DNA from: JADJYF01 sp043782755
GTDB lineage: Bacteria; Pseudomonadota; Gammaproteobacteria; Ga0077536
Assembly (NCBI GenBank): GCA_043782755.1
Contig: JAYWAC010000199.1
Span: forward strand, 9,789 to 73,788
DNA: 64,000 nucleotides
Reading direction: 5' to 3'
Position numbers and translations under genes: made by a program. Below the pieces are notes generated by a model, which saw only the letters and a list, made by a program, of their open reading frames with translations, made no database searches and was not told where the DNA came from. Of the stretch, positions 17,033 to 24,907 are shown piece by piece; within the stretch, counting starts at the first letter, position 1; every line of letters starts with the position of its first letter.

Positions 17033-18838
17033 ATGATCACGCGACGCACTTGCGCCACTCTCGCGCTACTGCTGGTGACCGCCACGGCACCACCGCTCAT
17101 GGCCGACGAAGCACGCCAGACCCACGCCGAAAGGGATCAGGACAACTGGCTGACCTATGGCCATGGTTTCAGCAATCAGCGCTACAGCACCTTGCAAGAG
17201 ATCGACACCAGCAATGTCGCGCAGCTCGCGCCCGCCTGGATCATGCAGACCGGTATGGTCGGCACCTTCCCCACCAATCCGCTGGTGGTCGATGGCGTGA
17301 TGTTTGTGACCACGCCCTTCAATCATGTCATCGCCATCGATGCCGCCACCGGTGCGGAAAAATGGCGTTATACCCACCAGCCGAGCACCGACAAACTGTG
17401 TTGCGGCGCGCACAACCGCGGTCTCGCCTGGGGCGCTGGGCGCCTGTTTATGATCACCGCCGATGCGCGCTTGGTAGCGCTCGACGCCAAGGACGGCAAG
17501 CTGGTGTGGGACATCCCGGTGGTCGATCCGATGAGCGGCAATCCGGATGACCTCGCCGCCATCACCCACTACGACCCCAAACATCACGAGGCCTTCGATC
17601 GCGCCACACGTTTCGCTGGCAACATGGCGCCGCTGGTCCATGACGGTAAGGTCTTCGTCGGCGTGAGCGGCACCGGTTACAGCGCAGTATTGAGTGACGC
17701 GGAGAGGAACAGCGCATCGACCTTGGGCAGACCCGGGGTGCGCGATGGCTTGCGGGCTTTCTTGACGGCCTACAGCGTCGATGACGGTCATCTGGTGTGG
17801 CGTTGGTATGCGACCGCCGCCAGTGGCTGGGAAGGAGACTTCGTCGCCAAGACCGCTTTCGGCGATGCGCTGCCGCGCGATATCGCCGCCGAACGTGCAA
17901 ATGCCGACCAATACCGCGATGCCTGGAAGACCGGCGGCGGCTCCATATACTCGACGCCGTCGATCGACGCCGAGCACGGCTTGATCTATTTCGGCACCGG
18001 CAACGCCTCTCCCGGCTACGAAGACGACAAGCGTCCGGGTGACAATCTCTACACCTCGTCCTTGATCGCCCTCGACATCGCAACCGGCAAGCTGCGCTGG
18101 TATCACCAGCTTGTGCCCCATGATCTATGGGGCTATGACGCTTCCTCGCCGCCGCTGTTGCTCGATCTGAAAGGCCCCGACCAACAGCCAGTGCCGGCGC
18201 TGGCCGCCGCCTCGAAATCGGGTTGGATGTATGTGTTGAATCGTCTCACCGGCGCACCACTGCTGCGCTCGCAGGCCTTCGTGCCGCAGGATGCGCCGAT
18301 GTTCCGGCGCGCCACACAAGAAGGCATAGATGTGTTACCCGGCGCGGGCGGCGGCGCCAACTGGCCACCCAGCGCCTACAGCCCCCAGACCGGCTGGGTC
18401 TATGTGCCGGCCAGCGATGCCGCCACCCACTATCAGTTGGAGAAAAACGCGCAGGGCCGGGACGTGACTGTCTTGAGCTTCAAGACCGATGTGAAGCGCG
18501 CCGGCACCTTGTCGGCCATCGATCCCAAGGATGGCAAGATTCAATGGCAATTGAAGACCACACTGCCGATGATGTCAGGCGCACTGGCGACCGCCGGCGG
18601 CTTGGTGTTCGCCGGTGAATCCAACGGCGATTTCATTGCGCTCGATGCCAGGAGCGGCAAGCGTCTATGGCGCTTCGCGACCGGCGCTGGCGTCAACGCG
18701 CCGGCCATCACCTATCGCGTCGGCGGCAGGCAGTATGTGGCCGTCGCCGCAGGTGGCCATGCCTTATTCAAGTTTCCGCTGGGGGATGCGGTGATTGCGT
18801 TTGCGTTGCCCATAGGTGCGCATTCAGACGCACATTAA
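17033..18838 (+). CDS. PQQ-dependent dehydrogenase (quinoprotein), Trp-Gly at catalytic position
   Basis: 601 residues, periplasmic. The signal peptide is at residues 1-24 (core LALLLVTATAPPLMA). The vicinal disulfide CC is in KLCCGAHNRG, the metal-ligand Asn region reads FGTGNASPGYEDDKRPGDN, and tryptophan-docking repeats (EKWRYT, LVWDI, LRWYHQ, LWRFAT) mark an eight-bladed PQQ propeller, similar in length to XoxF/ExaA-type alcohol dehydrogenases. The catalytic loop reads PHDLWGYDASSPP: Gly stands where the Trp-Asp catalytic Asp is expected, while the Asp two residues on, a lanthanide ligand in XoxF, remains. The last codons (GAHSDAH) and the stop lie inside a REP palindrome. No cytochrome gene is adjacent. 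Family firm; activity and metal uncertain. Confidence 0.9.
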   Translation: MITRRTCATLALLLVTATAPPLMADEARQTHAERDQDNWLTYGHGFSNQRYSTLQEIDTSNVAQLAPAWIMQTGMVGTFPTNPLVVDGVMFVTTPFNHVIAIDAATGAEKWRYTHQPSTDKLCCGAHNRGLAWGAGRLFMITADARLVALDAKDGKLVWDIPVVDPMSGNPDDLAAITHYDPKHHEAFDRATRFAGNMAPLVHDGKVFVGVSGTGYSAVLSDAERNSASTLGRPGVRDGLRAFLTAYSVDDGHLVWRWYATAASGWEGDFVAKTAFGDALPRDIAAERANADQYRDAWKTGGGSIYSTPSIDAEHGLIYFGTGNASPGYEDDKRPGDNLYTSSLIALDIATGKLRWYHQLVPHDLWGYDASSPPLLLDLKGPDQQPVPALAAASKSGWMYVLNRLTGAPLLRSQAFVPQDAPMFRRATQEGIDVLPGAGGGANWPPSAYSPQTGWVYVPASDAATHYQLEKNAQGRDVTVLSFKTDVKRAGTLSAIDPKDGKIQWQLKTTLPMMSGALATAGGLVFAGESNGDFIALDARSGKRLWRFATGAGVNAPAITYRVGGRQYVAVAAGGHALFKFPLGDAVIAFALPIGAHSDAH

Positions 18839-18890
18839 ATCCCCAACGCAGGCCGTGCTTGCGTTTGAATGTGCGATTGAAATCGCACCT
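18811..18890. repeat. Two REP-like palindromes, one inside the end of a gene
   Basis: TAGGTGCG...CGCACATTAA at 18814-18838 overlaps the final codons and TAA stop of the quinoprotein gene. GTGCGATT-GA-AATCGCAC at 18871-18888 has perfect eight-base arms, and its flanks are inverted relative to the first copy. Between convergent genes they can also end transcription from both sides. Confidence 0.65.
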
Positions 18891-18897
18891 ACAGTGC

Positions 18898-19662
18898 TTA
18901 TGTCAGCGTCAAACCACCATCGACAATGAGCGTCTGACCGGTGACGAAAGAGGCTTCCTCGGAACACAGGAAGGCCACCACTGCCGCCACTTCGTCGGGC
19001 CGGCCGAGGCGACCGAGCGGTGTCTGCGCCGCCCAAGCGGGTGCAATCTCGCGCTCGAATCTTTCGCCGGCGTAGTAACGCGCTGAGTGAGTGTCGATAT
19101 AACCCGGGCTCACGCCATTGACGCGAATGCCGCGCGGCGCAAGCTCGACCGCGAGATAACGCAGCATGGATTCCAACGCGGCCTTGGCCGGCCCAAGCAG
19201 GCCGTGACGCTCGATGACGCGTATCGCATCGAAGCCCGACAAGGCCACCATGGCCCCACCGTTCGTCATCAGCGTCGCTGCATGCTGCGCGAGGGCGACG
19301 AAACCAGCAATGGTGATGCCAAAAGTGCGCGCGAGATTATGTGGGCCGGCTTCCATCAGCGGTTTGAAAGCGGTCGCTGCGGCATTGGCAACCAACACAT
19401 CGAGCTGCGCACCACCGGTGCGTATCACTTCGAACATCGCCGCCACGGCGTCGGCATCACCGATATCAGCGCGCAAGGCGCGGGCACAACCACCGGCCGC
19501 CTCGATCGCCGCTACCGCAGCCTGCGCGGTGTCGTCATCGCGACGATAATTGAGCAATACTTCGGCGCCCGCCCTGGCGAAGCGCTCGGCAACCGCGAGA
19601 CCAATGCCGCGCGTGCCGCCGGTGATCAATACGCGCTGGCCAGTGAATGATTGAGTGGTCAT
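18898..19662 (-). CDS. SDR-family oxidoreductase, FabL-like, lacking the catalytic Tyr
   Basis: 254 residues. NAD(P)-binding motif TGGTRGIG (about residues 14-21), structural VANAA, and C-terminal GQTLIVDGG are those of classical SDRs. The active-site block is closest to the enoyl-ACP reductase FabL layout, Ser ... Tyr-x6-Lys. Here the segment SGFDAIRVIERHGLLGPAK has Ser and Lys but His where FabL has Tyr, and no YxxxK. The protein may be a reductase using His, a diverged non-catalytic member, or an enoyl-thioester reductase with altered chemistry. The ATG at 19662 follows the acyl-CoA dehydrogenase stop by 6 bases; it is the last gene of the hydratase-dehydrogenase-SDR operon and presumably acts on the same acyl-CoA. 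Confidence 0.85.
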   Translation of the reverse strand: MTTQSFTGQRVLITGGTRGIGLAVAERFARAGAEVLLNYRRDDDTAQAAVAAIEAAGGCARALRADIGDADAVAAMFEVIRTGGAQLDVLVANAAATAFKPLMEAGPHNLARTFGITIAGFVALAQHAATLMTNGGAMVALSGFDAIRVIERHGLLGPAKAALESMLRYLAVELAPRGIRVNGVSPGYIDTHSARYYAGERFEREIAPAWAAQTPLGRLGRPDEVAAVVAFLCSEEASFVTGQTLIVDGGLTLT

Positions 19663-19668
19663 CACGGC

Positions 19669-20820
19669 TTACCGATAGGAAATGTATTCGCGCCCGAAAA
19701 TCTCGCGCGCCACCACGCCCTTCATAATCTCCGGCGTACCGTCACCGATCTCGAGACCAATCACATCGCGCAGGCGCTGCGCATAGGGCATGGAATTGTC
19801 GTATCCCATCCAGCCGTTCAAGACCATGCAAGTGTGGATGGCCTGCACCGCTACGTGGGGTGCAAGCCATTTCACCATCGCCGCCTCACGGGTATGAGGT
19901 CGGCCTTGATCGCGCAACCACAGGGTTTGATAGGCAAGCAGACGCGCGGCATGGAGTTGCGTGCTGTGTTCGGCGATCTGAAAAGCATAGCCTTCGTGCC
20001 GCGCAAGCGGCTTGCCGAAAGTATGGCGCTGTTTAGCGAATTCGACGGTCTCGTCGAGCGATTGCTGGGCGGTGCCTATGCAGGCCAGTGCGATGATCGC
20101 GCGGTTGTAATCGAAGGCCTCCATGGCCTGCGCGAAACCGGCCGTGTCGGCACCGAGCTGGTGATCGCGCGGCACGCGCACGTTGTCGAAGAACAGCGAG
20201 CCGCGGCCGGTGAGTTTGCCGCCCATGCTGTCATACACCCGACGCGTGACACCCGGTGCGTCCAGTGGCACCACAATCGCGCCTATGCCCTTGGCTCCCG
20301 CCGCGCCCACCCGCGCAAACACCACGCAGTAGTCGGCATAACCGGCCATGGTGATGGAGGCCTTCTCACCGTTCACCACCCATACGTCGCCATCAAGCGT
20401 GGCGCGAGTTTTTATCGAGGCGGCATCGGAGCCGGCACCCGGTTCCGTCAAACCAAACGAGACCAAGGTCTCGCCACTCGCAATCCCCGGCAGGATCTTC
20501 TGCTTGATCCGTTCCTGGGCGTACTGGCCGATGAGATCGGCACTGATCGCGCCAAGTTGCACAAACATGGTGAAGTTGTGATCGCCCCGCGCGATCTCTT
20601 CAGCGGCGATGCCGGCCATCACATAACTGCCGCCGACGCCGCCATAGACTTCCGGCACACGCAAGCCGGTCACACCCAGTTCGGCAAAGGCGCGAATGCG
20701 TTCGCGCGGAATGGCTTCACCGCTGTCCCAGCGCGCATAGTCGGGCGCCAGTTGCTCCAGCGCATAGCGCCGCAAGCTGTCGCGAAATACGCGTTCGCTC
20801 TCATCGAAATCGAAATCCAT
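19669..20820 (-). CDS. Acyl-CoA dehydrogenase
   Basis: 383 residues, FAD enzyme introducing a 2,3-double bond into an acyl-CoA. Typical blocks are FGLTEPGAGSDAASIKTRA, VNGEKASITMAGYADYC, MVKWLAPHVAVQAIHTC and the C-terminal IGLEIGDGTPEIMKG. In this last block, where many dehydrogenases have the catalytic Glu in YEGT, an Asp is present (GDGT), a variant seen in branches acting on cyclic or branched substrates. ATG at 20820, 2 bases after the upstream hydratase stop, so translation is coupled. Together with the hydratase (20823-21602) and the SDR it makes a beta-oxidation module. The substrate is not determined. Confidence 0.93.
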   Translation of the reverse strand: MDFDFDESERVFRDSLRRYALEQLAPDYARWDSGEAIPRERIRAFAELGVTGLRVPEVYGGVGGSYVMAGIAAEEIARGDHNFTMFVQLGAISADLIGQYAQERIKQKILPGIASGETLVSFGLTEPGAGSDAASIKTRATLDGDVWVVNGEKASITMAGYADYCVVFARVGAAGAKGIGAIVVPLDAPGVTRRVYDSMGGKLTGRGSLFFDNVRVPRDHQLGADTAGFAQAMEAFDYNRAIIALACIGTAQQSLDETVEFAKQRHTFGKPLARHEGYAFQIAEHSTQLHAARLLAYQTLWLRDQGRPHTREAAMVKWLAPHVAVQAIHTCMVLNGWMGYDNSMPYAQRLRDVIGLEIGDGTPEIMKGVVAREIFGREYISYR

Positions 20821-20822
20821 GC

Positions 20823-21602
20823 TCAGTTCCCCTGAAATTTAGCCGCGCGCTTGTCGAGAAAGGCGCGTATGCCCTCGTGCGCATCCTGTGTCTGGAATAG
20901 ATAGCTGACGGCCTGACGCTCGGCTTCTATGCCGTTGTTAAGACTCGCCAGGGCCGCGCCATGCACCAACAATTTCGCCGACCGCAACGCCAGCGGTGGC
21001 AGACCAGCCAGTCGTTCTGCCCACGCATGCGCCTCGTTCAATACTTCATCGTCAGACACCACAGCGTTGATCAAACCATGGCTGAGCGCGCTCTGCGCAT
21101 CCATGGGCTCGCCGAAATAGATCATCTGCTTGGCGATCGCCGGCGGCAGCAAACGCGCGAGCCTTTGTGTGCCGCCCGCGCCCGGCAGAAGGCCGAGCTT
21201 GATTTCTGGTACACCCAGACGCGCATCAACGCTCAACAAACGGAAGTCGCAGGCCAGCGCCAATTCACAACCGCCGCCCAAGGCCAGACCATGGACTGCC
21301 GCGATGGTCGGCATGGGTAAGGCTTCAATGGCGTTGAAGGCGAGCTGCAGAGCGGCGAGGAAACGATAGGGCGCGTCAGCGCCCTTCAAGGTATCGAGCG
21401 CGGCGATATCGGCGCCGGCGCAGAACACGCGACCGGCACCGCACACGATCAGCGCACGCAGCGTGTGGTCATCGCGCAACTGGCGGGCCAGGGCTTCGAT
21501 CTCCGTGGCCATCGCGGTGTTGACCGCGTTCAAGCGCGCGGGTCGATTGAGCGTCAGCACGCCGATACCGCCGTCGGCCGCGTATTGCAAAGTCTCAAAC
21601 AT
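20823..21602 (-). CDS. Enoyl-CoA hydratase
   Basis: 259 residues, standard crotonase length. Adds water to 2-enoyl-CoA. Both catalytic glutamates are present: one in GLALGGGCELALACD, the other in GVPEIKLGLLPGAGG. The oxyanion-hole segment AGRVFCAGADIAAL is intact. The ATG at 21602 has GAGGAG 5 bases upstream, a strong site for the first gene of the operon that continues with the acyl-CoA dehydrogenase and the SDR. The promoter must lie in the 217-base divergent region shared with the GMC oxidoreductase. Confidence 0.93.
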   Translation of the reverse strand: MFETLQYAADGGIGVLTLNRPARLNAVNTAMATEIEALARQLRDDHTLRALIVCGAGRVFCAGADIAALDTLKGADAPYRFLAALQLAFNAIEALPMPTIAAVHGLALGGGCELALACDFRLLSVDARLGVPEIKLGLLPGAGGTQRLARLLPPAIAKQMIYFGEPMDAQSALSHGLINAVVSDDEVLNEAHAWAERLAGLPPLALRSAKLLVHGAALASLNNGIEAERQAVSYLFQTQDAHEGIRAFLDKRAAKFQGN

Positions 21603-21652
21603 GTCAGCTCCTCGCTAGCGCATACGCGCGCGTTCGAATGGTGTTCTCTCTC

Positions 21653-21672
21653 GGCGATAGTACAAAATCGCC
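21653..21672. promoter_or_regulatory. Inverted repeat in divergent promoter region
   Basis: GGCGAT, eight bases, ATCGCC, lying 51 bases upstream of the hydratase start and about 150 upstream of the GMC gene. It could be an operator for either side. Only the symmetry is seen; no cognate regulator is adjacent. Confidence 0.3.
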
Positions 21673-21819
21673 AAGCCGTCCGCGCGGCCCTTTCGAGCGA
21701 CACATCCTGCTAGACTTTCAGCGGCGTGGATGTCTCGCACTTTCCGCAGAGAAAGCCAGCGGCCGCCATCACATCTCAGGCAGCGCCTAGCGCGCCATTC
21801 GCGACAGGGGAGAACGATC

Positions 21820-23463
21820 GTGCCTCAATCCGCAGCGGCCCTTGCGGCCGAATCCTACGATTACATCGTCGTCGGCGCGGGCTCGGCCGGATGCGTGATG
21901 GCCAACCGTCTGAGCGAGGATGGCGCGCGCGTGCTGTTGCTCGAAGCCGGCGCCTGGGATCGCGATCCGTTGATCCACATACCCATCGCCATCGGCAAGA
22001 TTTTTCCCGAACGTCTGCATGACTGGGGCTATTTCTTTCAGTCGGACCCGGGCCTTGATGGGCGCGGCATCGAGTGTGCGCGCGGCAAAGTCATCGGCGG
22101 CTCGTCCTCGGTCAACGTGATGGCCTATGTGCGCGGCCATCGCGGTGACTTCGACCGCTGGGCGGCAAGCGGCCTCGGCGGCTGGTCCTATGACGACGTA
22201 CTGCCCTACTTCCGCCGCAGCGAAACCTGGGAAGGTGGCAGCGATGCCTATCGTGGCGGCGACGGTCCGCTCAAGGTGCGTCGTAGCCGTTATGACGATG
22301 CCTTACTGTCGTCCTTCATTCAGGCCGGCGGGCAGGCCGGCTATGCCATCACCAAGGATTACAACGGTGCCGAGCAGGAGGGCTTCGATTTCATTCAACA
22401 GACCATCCATCGCGGGCGCCGTTGCAGCGCGGCGACCGCCTATCTGCATCCGATCCGCAAGCGGCCATCGCTGCACGTGGTGGTGAAGGCCATGGTCTCG
22501 CATGTGCTGCTCGAACAGGGGCGTGCGCGCGGCGTGGCTTACAAGGTCAACGGACACGCGCTGGTGGCGCGCGCGGAACGCGAAGTGATTCTATGTGGCG
22601 GCGTGATCGACACGCCCAAGCTGCTGATGCTGTCCGGCATCGGCGATCCCGAACAGCTCGCGGCCCACGGCATTGCGGTGCAACTGGCTAATCCTAGTGT
22701 CGGTGCCAATTTGCAAGATCATCTGTCCGTCATGATCAGTTACCGACGCCGCGACAAAGGCCCGTTTGCGGCGGCCATGCGCTATGACCGCCTGGCGCGC
22801 GCGATGCTGACCTCGTGGTTGGGCGGCGAAAGCTTTGCGAGCGATGTACCTACCGGCGTGACGGCCTTCGTCAAGAGTGCGGCTGACAAGCTGTTACCCG
22901 ACGTGCAGTTCCTGTTCCTCTCCGCACCACTACCGGCCCACCCCTGGTTGCGTCCCTTCAGCACACCGGTGGCCGACGGTTTCGGCTGCCGGGTGGTGCT
23001 GTTGCGACCCGAGAGTCGTGGCCGAGTCACGCTGGCATCAAGCGACCCGCAAGCCTCACCGCTGATCACGCCAAACTTCCTCACCAGCGCCAAGGATCGC
23101 GCAACTTTACGGCGCGGCGTGCGCATGCTGCGCGAGGTCATGGCGCAGTCGGCCATGGACCGTCACGTCGAGACGGAAATCGCGCCAGGCCCGGCGACAC
23201 TCGAGGATGACCAGCTCGACGCCTTCGTGCGTAAGACCTCGGTCACCGTTCATCATCCAGTCGGCACCTGTCGCATGGGCGGCGACCATGACATCGCGCG
23301 CGTGGTCGACCCGCAGTTGCGTGTCTGCGGCATTGAAGGTCTGCGCGTGGTCGATGCTTCGGTGATGCCAGACATGGTCGGCGGCAACATCAATGCAGCG
23401 GTGATGATGATCGCCGAAAAGGCTGCGGATCTCGTACGCGGCAGACCGGCGGCGAAGATTTAA
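21820..23463 (+). CDS. GMC-family FAD oxidoreductase (choline/alcohol dehydrogenase type)
   Basis: 547 residues. It oxidises a primary alcohol using FAD. The N-terminal Rossmann motif GAGSAGCVMANRLSEDG, the first GMC signature GKVIGGSSSVNVMAYVRG, the active-site HHPVGTCRMG with catalytic His, and the C-terminal VVDASVMPDMVGGNINA are all in order. The start is taken as GTG at 21820, because AGGGGAG lies 7 bases upstream and the family N-terminus begins about 15 residues later; an ATG at 21730 would add 30 unrelated residues. A metallo-beta-lactamase-fold gene follows 55 bases downstream. Resembles choline dehydrogenase and aliphatic alcohol dehydrogenase (AlkJ); the substrate is probably a medium-size alcohol. 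Confidence 0.92.
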   Translation: MPQSAAALAAESYDYIVVGAGSAGCVMANRLSEDGARVLLLEAGAWDRDPLIHIPIAIGKIFPERLHDWGYFFQSDPGLDGRGIECARGKVIGGSSSVNVMAYVRGHRGDFDRWAASGLGGWSYDDVLPYFRRSETWEGGSDAYRGGDGPLKVRRSRYDDALLSSFIQAGGQAGYAITKDYNGAEQEGFDFIQQTIHRGRRCSAATAYLHPIRKRPSLHVVVKAMVSHVLLEQGRARGVAYKVNGHALVARAEREVILCGGVIDTPKLLMLSGIGDPEQLAAHGIAVQLANPSVGANLQDHLSVMISYRRRDKGPFAAAMRYDRLARAMLTSWLGGESFASDVPTGVTAFVKSAADKLLPDVQFLFLSAPLPAHPWLRPFSTPVADGFGCRVVLLRPESRGRVTLASSDPQASPLITPNFLTSAKDRATLRRGVRMLREVMAQSAMDRHVETEIAPGPATLEDDQLDAFVRKTSVTVHHPVGTCRMGGDHDIARVVDPQLRVCGIEGLRVVDASVMPDMVGGNINAAVMMIAEKAADLVRGRPAAKI

Positions 23464-23518
23464 GACGTCGCGCCGCTCGCGTACTGACGAACTCAACAGA
23501 CACAGCGAGGCAACACCC

Positions 23519-24403
23519 ATGGCAATGATAGGCAAGGTCGGCGGCGTCGAAATCGGACGCATCCTCGACAGCTCCCTGCTCGGCTTCACCGCGCAGAAAT
23601 GGTTTCCCGATTTCAACCGCGACGCGCTGCGCGCCCATGAGCATTGGCTGTGCCCGCAGCATTACGACCCTGAATGCGGTCGCATCGCCATGCCGGTGCA
23701 TAGCTGGTTCCTGCGCGTCGGCAAATATAACGTGCTCATCGACACCTGCATGGGCAACGACAAGAACCGCGCCGAGTTCGGTGAGATGCACATGCTGACC
23801 AATCATTATCTGGAACGCATGGCGGCCCTCGGTCTTCAGCCCGAAGACATCGATTACGTGCTGTGCACTCACCTGCATGTCGACCATGTCGGCTGGAATA
23901 CGCGCCTTGTGAACGGCCGCTGGGTGCCGACCTTTCCGAATGCGAAGTACGTGATGTCACGACGCGAATACGAAGCCGCGCGGGAGGAAGCCGCCAGCCC
24001 CGATGCGCCGAGCTTCATCCGCAATACCTTTGAGGATTCCGTCCATCCAGTGGTGGAAGCCGGCAAGTCCTGCCTGGTCGACGACGTGCACGAACTACTG
24101 GATTGTCTGACCTTGCGCTCTGCGCCCGGTCACTCTCCCGGGCATGTCCGCATCGAACTCAAGTCGCAGGGACAGCTGGCCGTATTCGCCGGTGACATGC
24201 TGCACTCGCCCATCCAGATCCCCTTCTGGCAATGGAGCAGCGTGGTGTGCTGGAATCAGGGGATGGCGACCCGCGCGCGTCGCGAACTGCTGGAATATTG
24301 CTGTGCGGAAAATGCGCTCTTAATCCCCGGACACTTCGAAGCACCTCACGTCGGGCGCATACGCGAGGCGGGCGACAGCTTCGCGATCGATTTCGGCTGG
24401 TAA
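23519..24403 (+). CDS. Metallo-beta-lactamase-fold hydrolase
   Basis: 294 residues, cytosolic (no signal peptide). The zinc motif THLHVDHVGW (HxHxDH), the following His in APGHSPGH, the bridging Asp in FAGDMLH and the last His in IPGHFE are all present, so a two-metal site is complete. This subgroup includes lactonases and esterase-like enzymes; it is unlikely to be a beta-lactamase. ATG at 23519 with GAGG upstream. It is probably co-transcribed with the GMC oxidoreductase and converges on the Rieske oxygenase operon. A lactonase acting after Baeyer-Villiger oxidation is an attractive but unproven idea. Confidence 0.88.
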   Translation: MAMIGKVGGVEIGRILDSSLLGFTAQKWFPDFNRDALRAHEHWLCPQHYDPECGRIAMPVHSWFLRVGKYNVLIDTCMGNDKNRAEFGEMHMLTNHYLERMAALGLQPEDIDYVLCTHLHVDHVGWNTRLVNGRWVPTFPNAKYVMSRREYEAAREEAASPDAPSFIRNTFEDSVHPVVEAGKSCLVDDVHELLDCLTLRSAPGHSPGHVRIELKSQGQLAVFAGDMLHSPIQIPFWQWSSVVCWNQGMATRARRELLEYCCAENALLIPGHFEAPHVGRIREAGDSFAIDFGW

Positions 24404-24426
24404 TCCGCCGGCGGGAAAGCAGGCTG

Positions 24427-24906
24427 CTAGACCGGATAGATGATCGAATTCGGCACCAGGGTCGAATCGTAGATACAGTGGCGTTCACTGAAACGCCACT
24501 GCCCGTCCATCTCACGCTGCAGACGATCGCGATAGCGGCCGGCCATGAGGATGCGCGGCAAGGCCTCGGGCAGCACTTCGATGACCGAGAAGTTCGCCAC
24601 CGCCTCCACCTCGTCATCCGCCTCGCTCATCACGCGCAGATTGGTGACGTGGTGACGCAGATAGCGCGGTTCATACATCATGGTTTCGCGCACCGCCGTC
24701 ACGCGGTCCTTCAGCATGTCGCGACTCTCGCAGCGCATGATGGCGAGCGGCAACCCGCGCTCGACATTCTCGCGCGCAATGATCAGATACAGGCAGTTCT
24801 CGGTGAAACACTCGGGCCAGTCCTCCAACGGGCCATCGTCGAGCGTTTCGGCGTAACGCGCGTAGAGATCTTCCAGTTCACGAACCAGAACGAGATTGAC
24901 CGACAC
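24427..24906 (-). CDS. Aromatic-ring-hydroxylating dioxygenase, beta subunit
   Basis: 159 residues, typical size for the small subunit (SnoaL/NTF2-like fold) of Rieske ring-hydroxylating oxygenases. The pattern YAETLDDGPLEDWPECFTE, YLRHHVTNLRV, and C-terminal WRFSERHCIYDSTLVPNSI is family-like. The start is a GTG at 24906, one base after the alpha-subunit stop, so translation depends on the alpha gene. It is structural rather than catalytic and helps form the alpha-beta hexamer. No ferredoxin or reductase gene is in the neighbourhood, so the electron-transfer partners must lie elsewhere. Confidence 0.88.
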   Translation of the reverse strand: MSVNLVLVRELEDLYARYAETLDDGPLEDWPECFTENCLYLIIARENVERGLPLAIMRCESRDMLKDRVTAVRETMMYEPRYLRHHVTNLRVMSEADDEVEAVANFSVIEVLPEALPRILMAGRYRDRLQREMDGQWRFSERHCIYDSTLVPNSIIYPV

Positions 24907-24907
24907 C

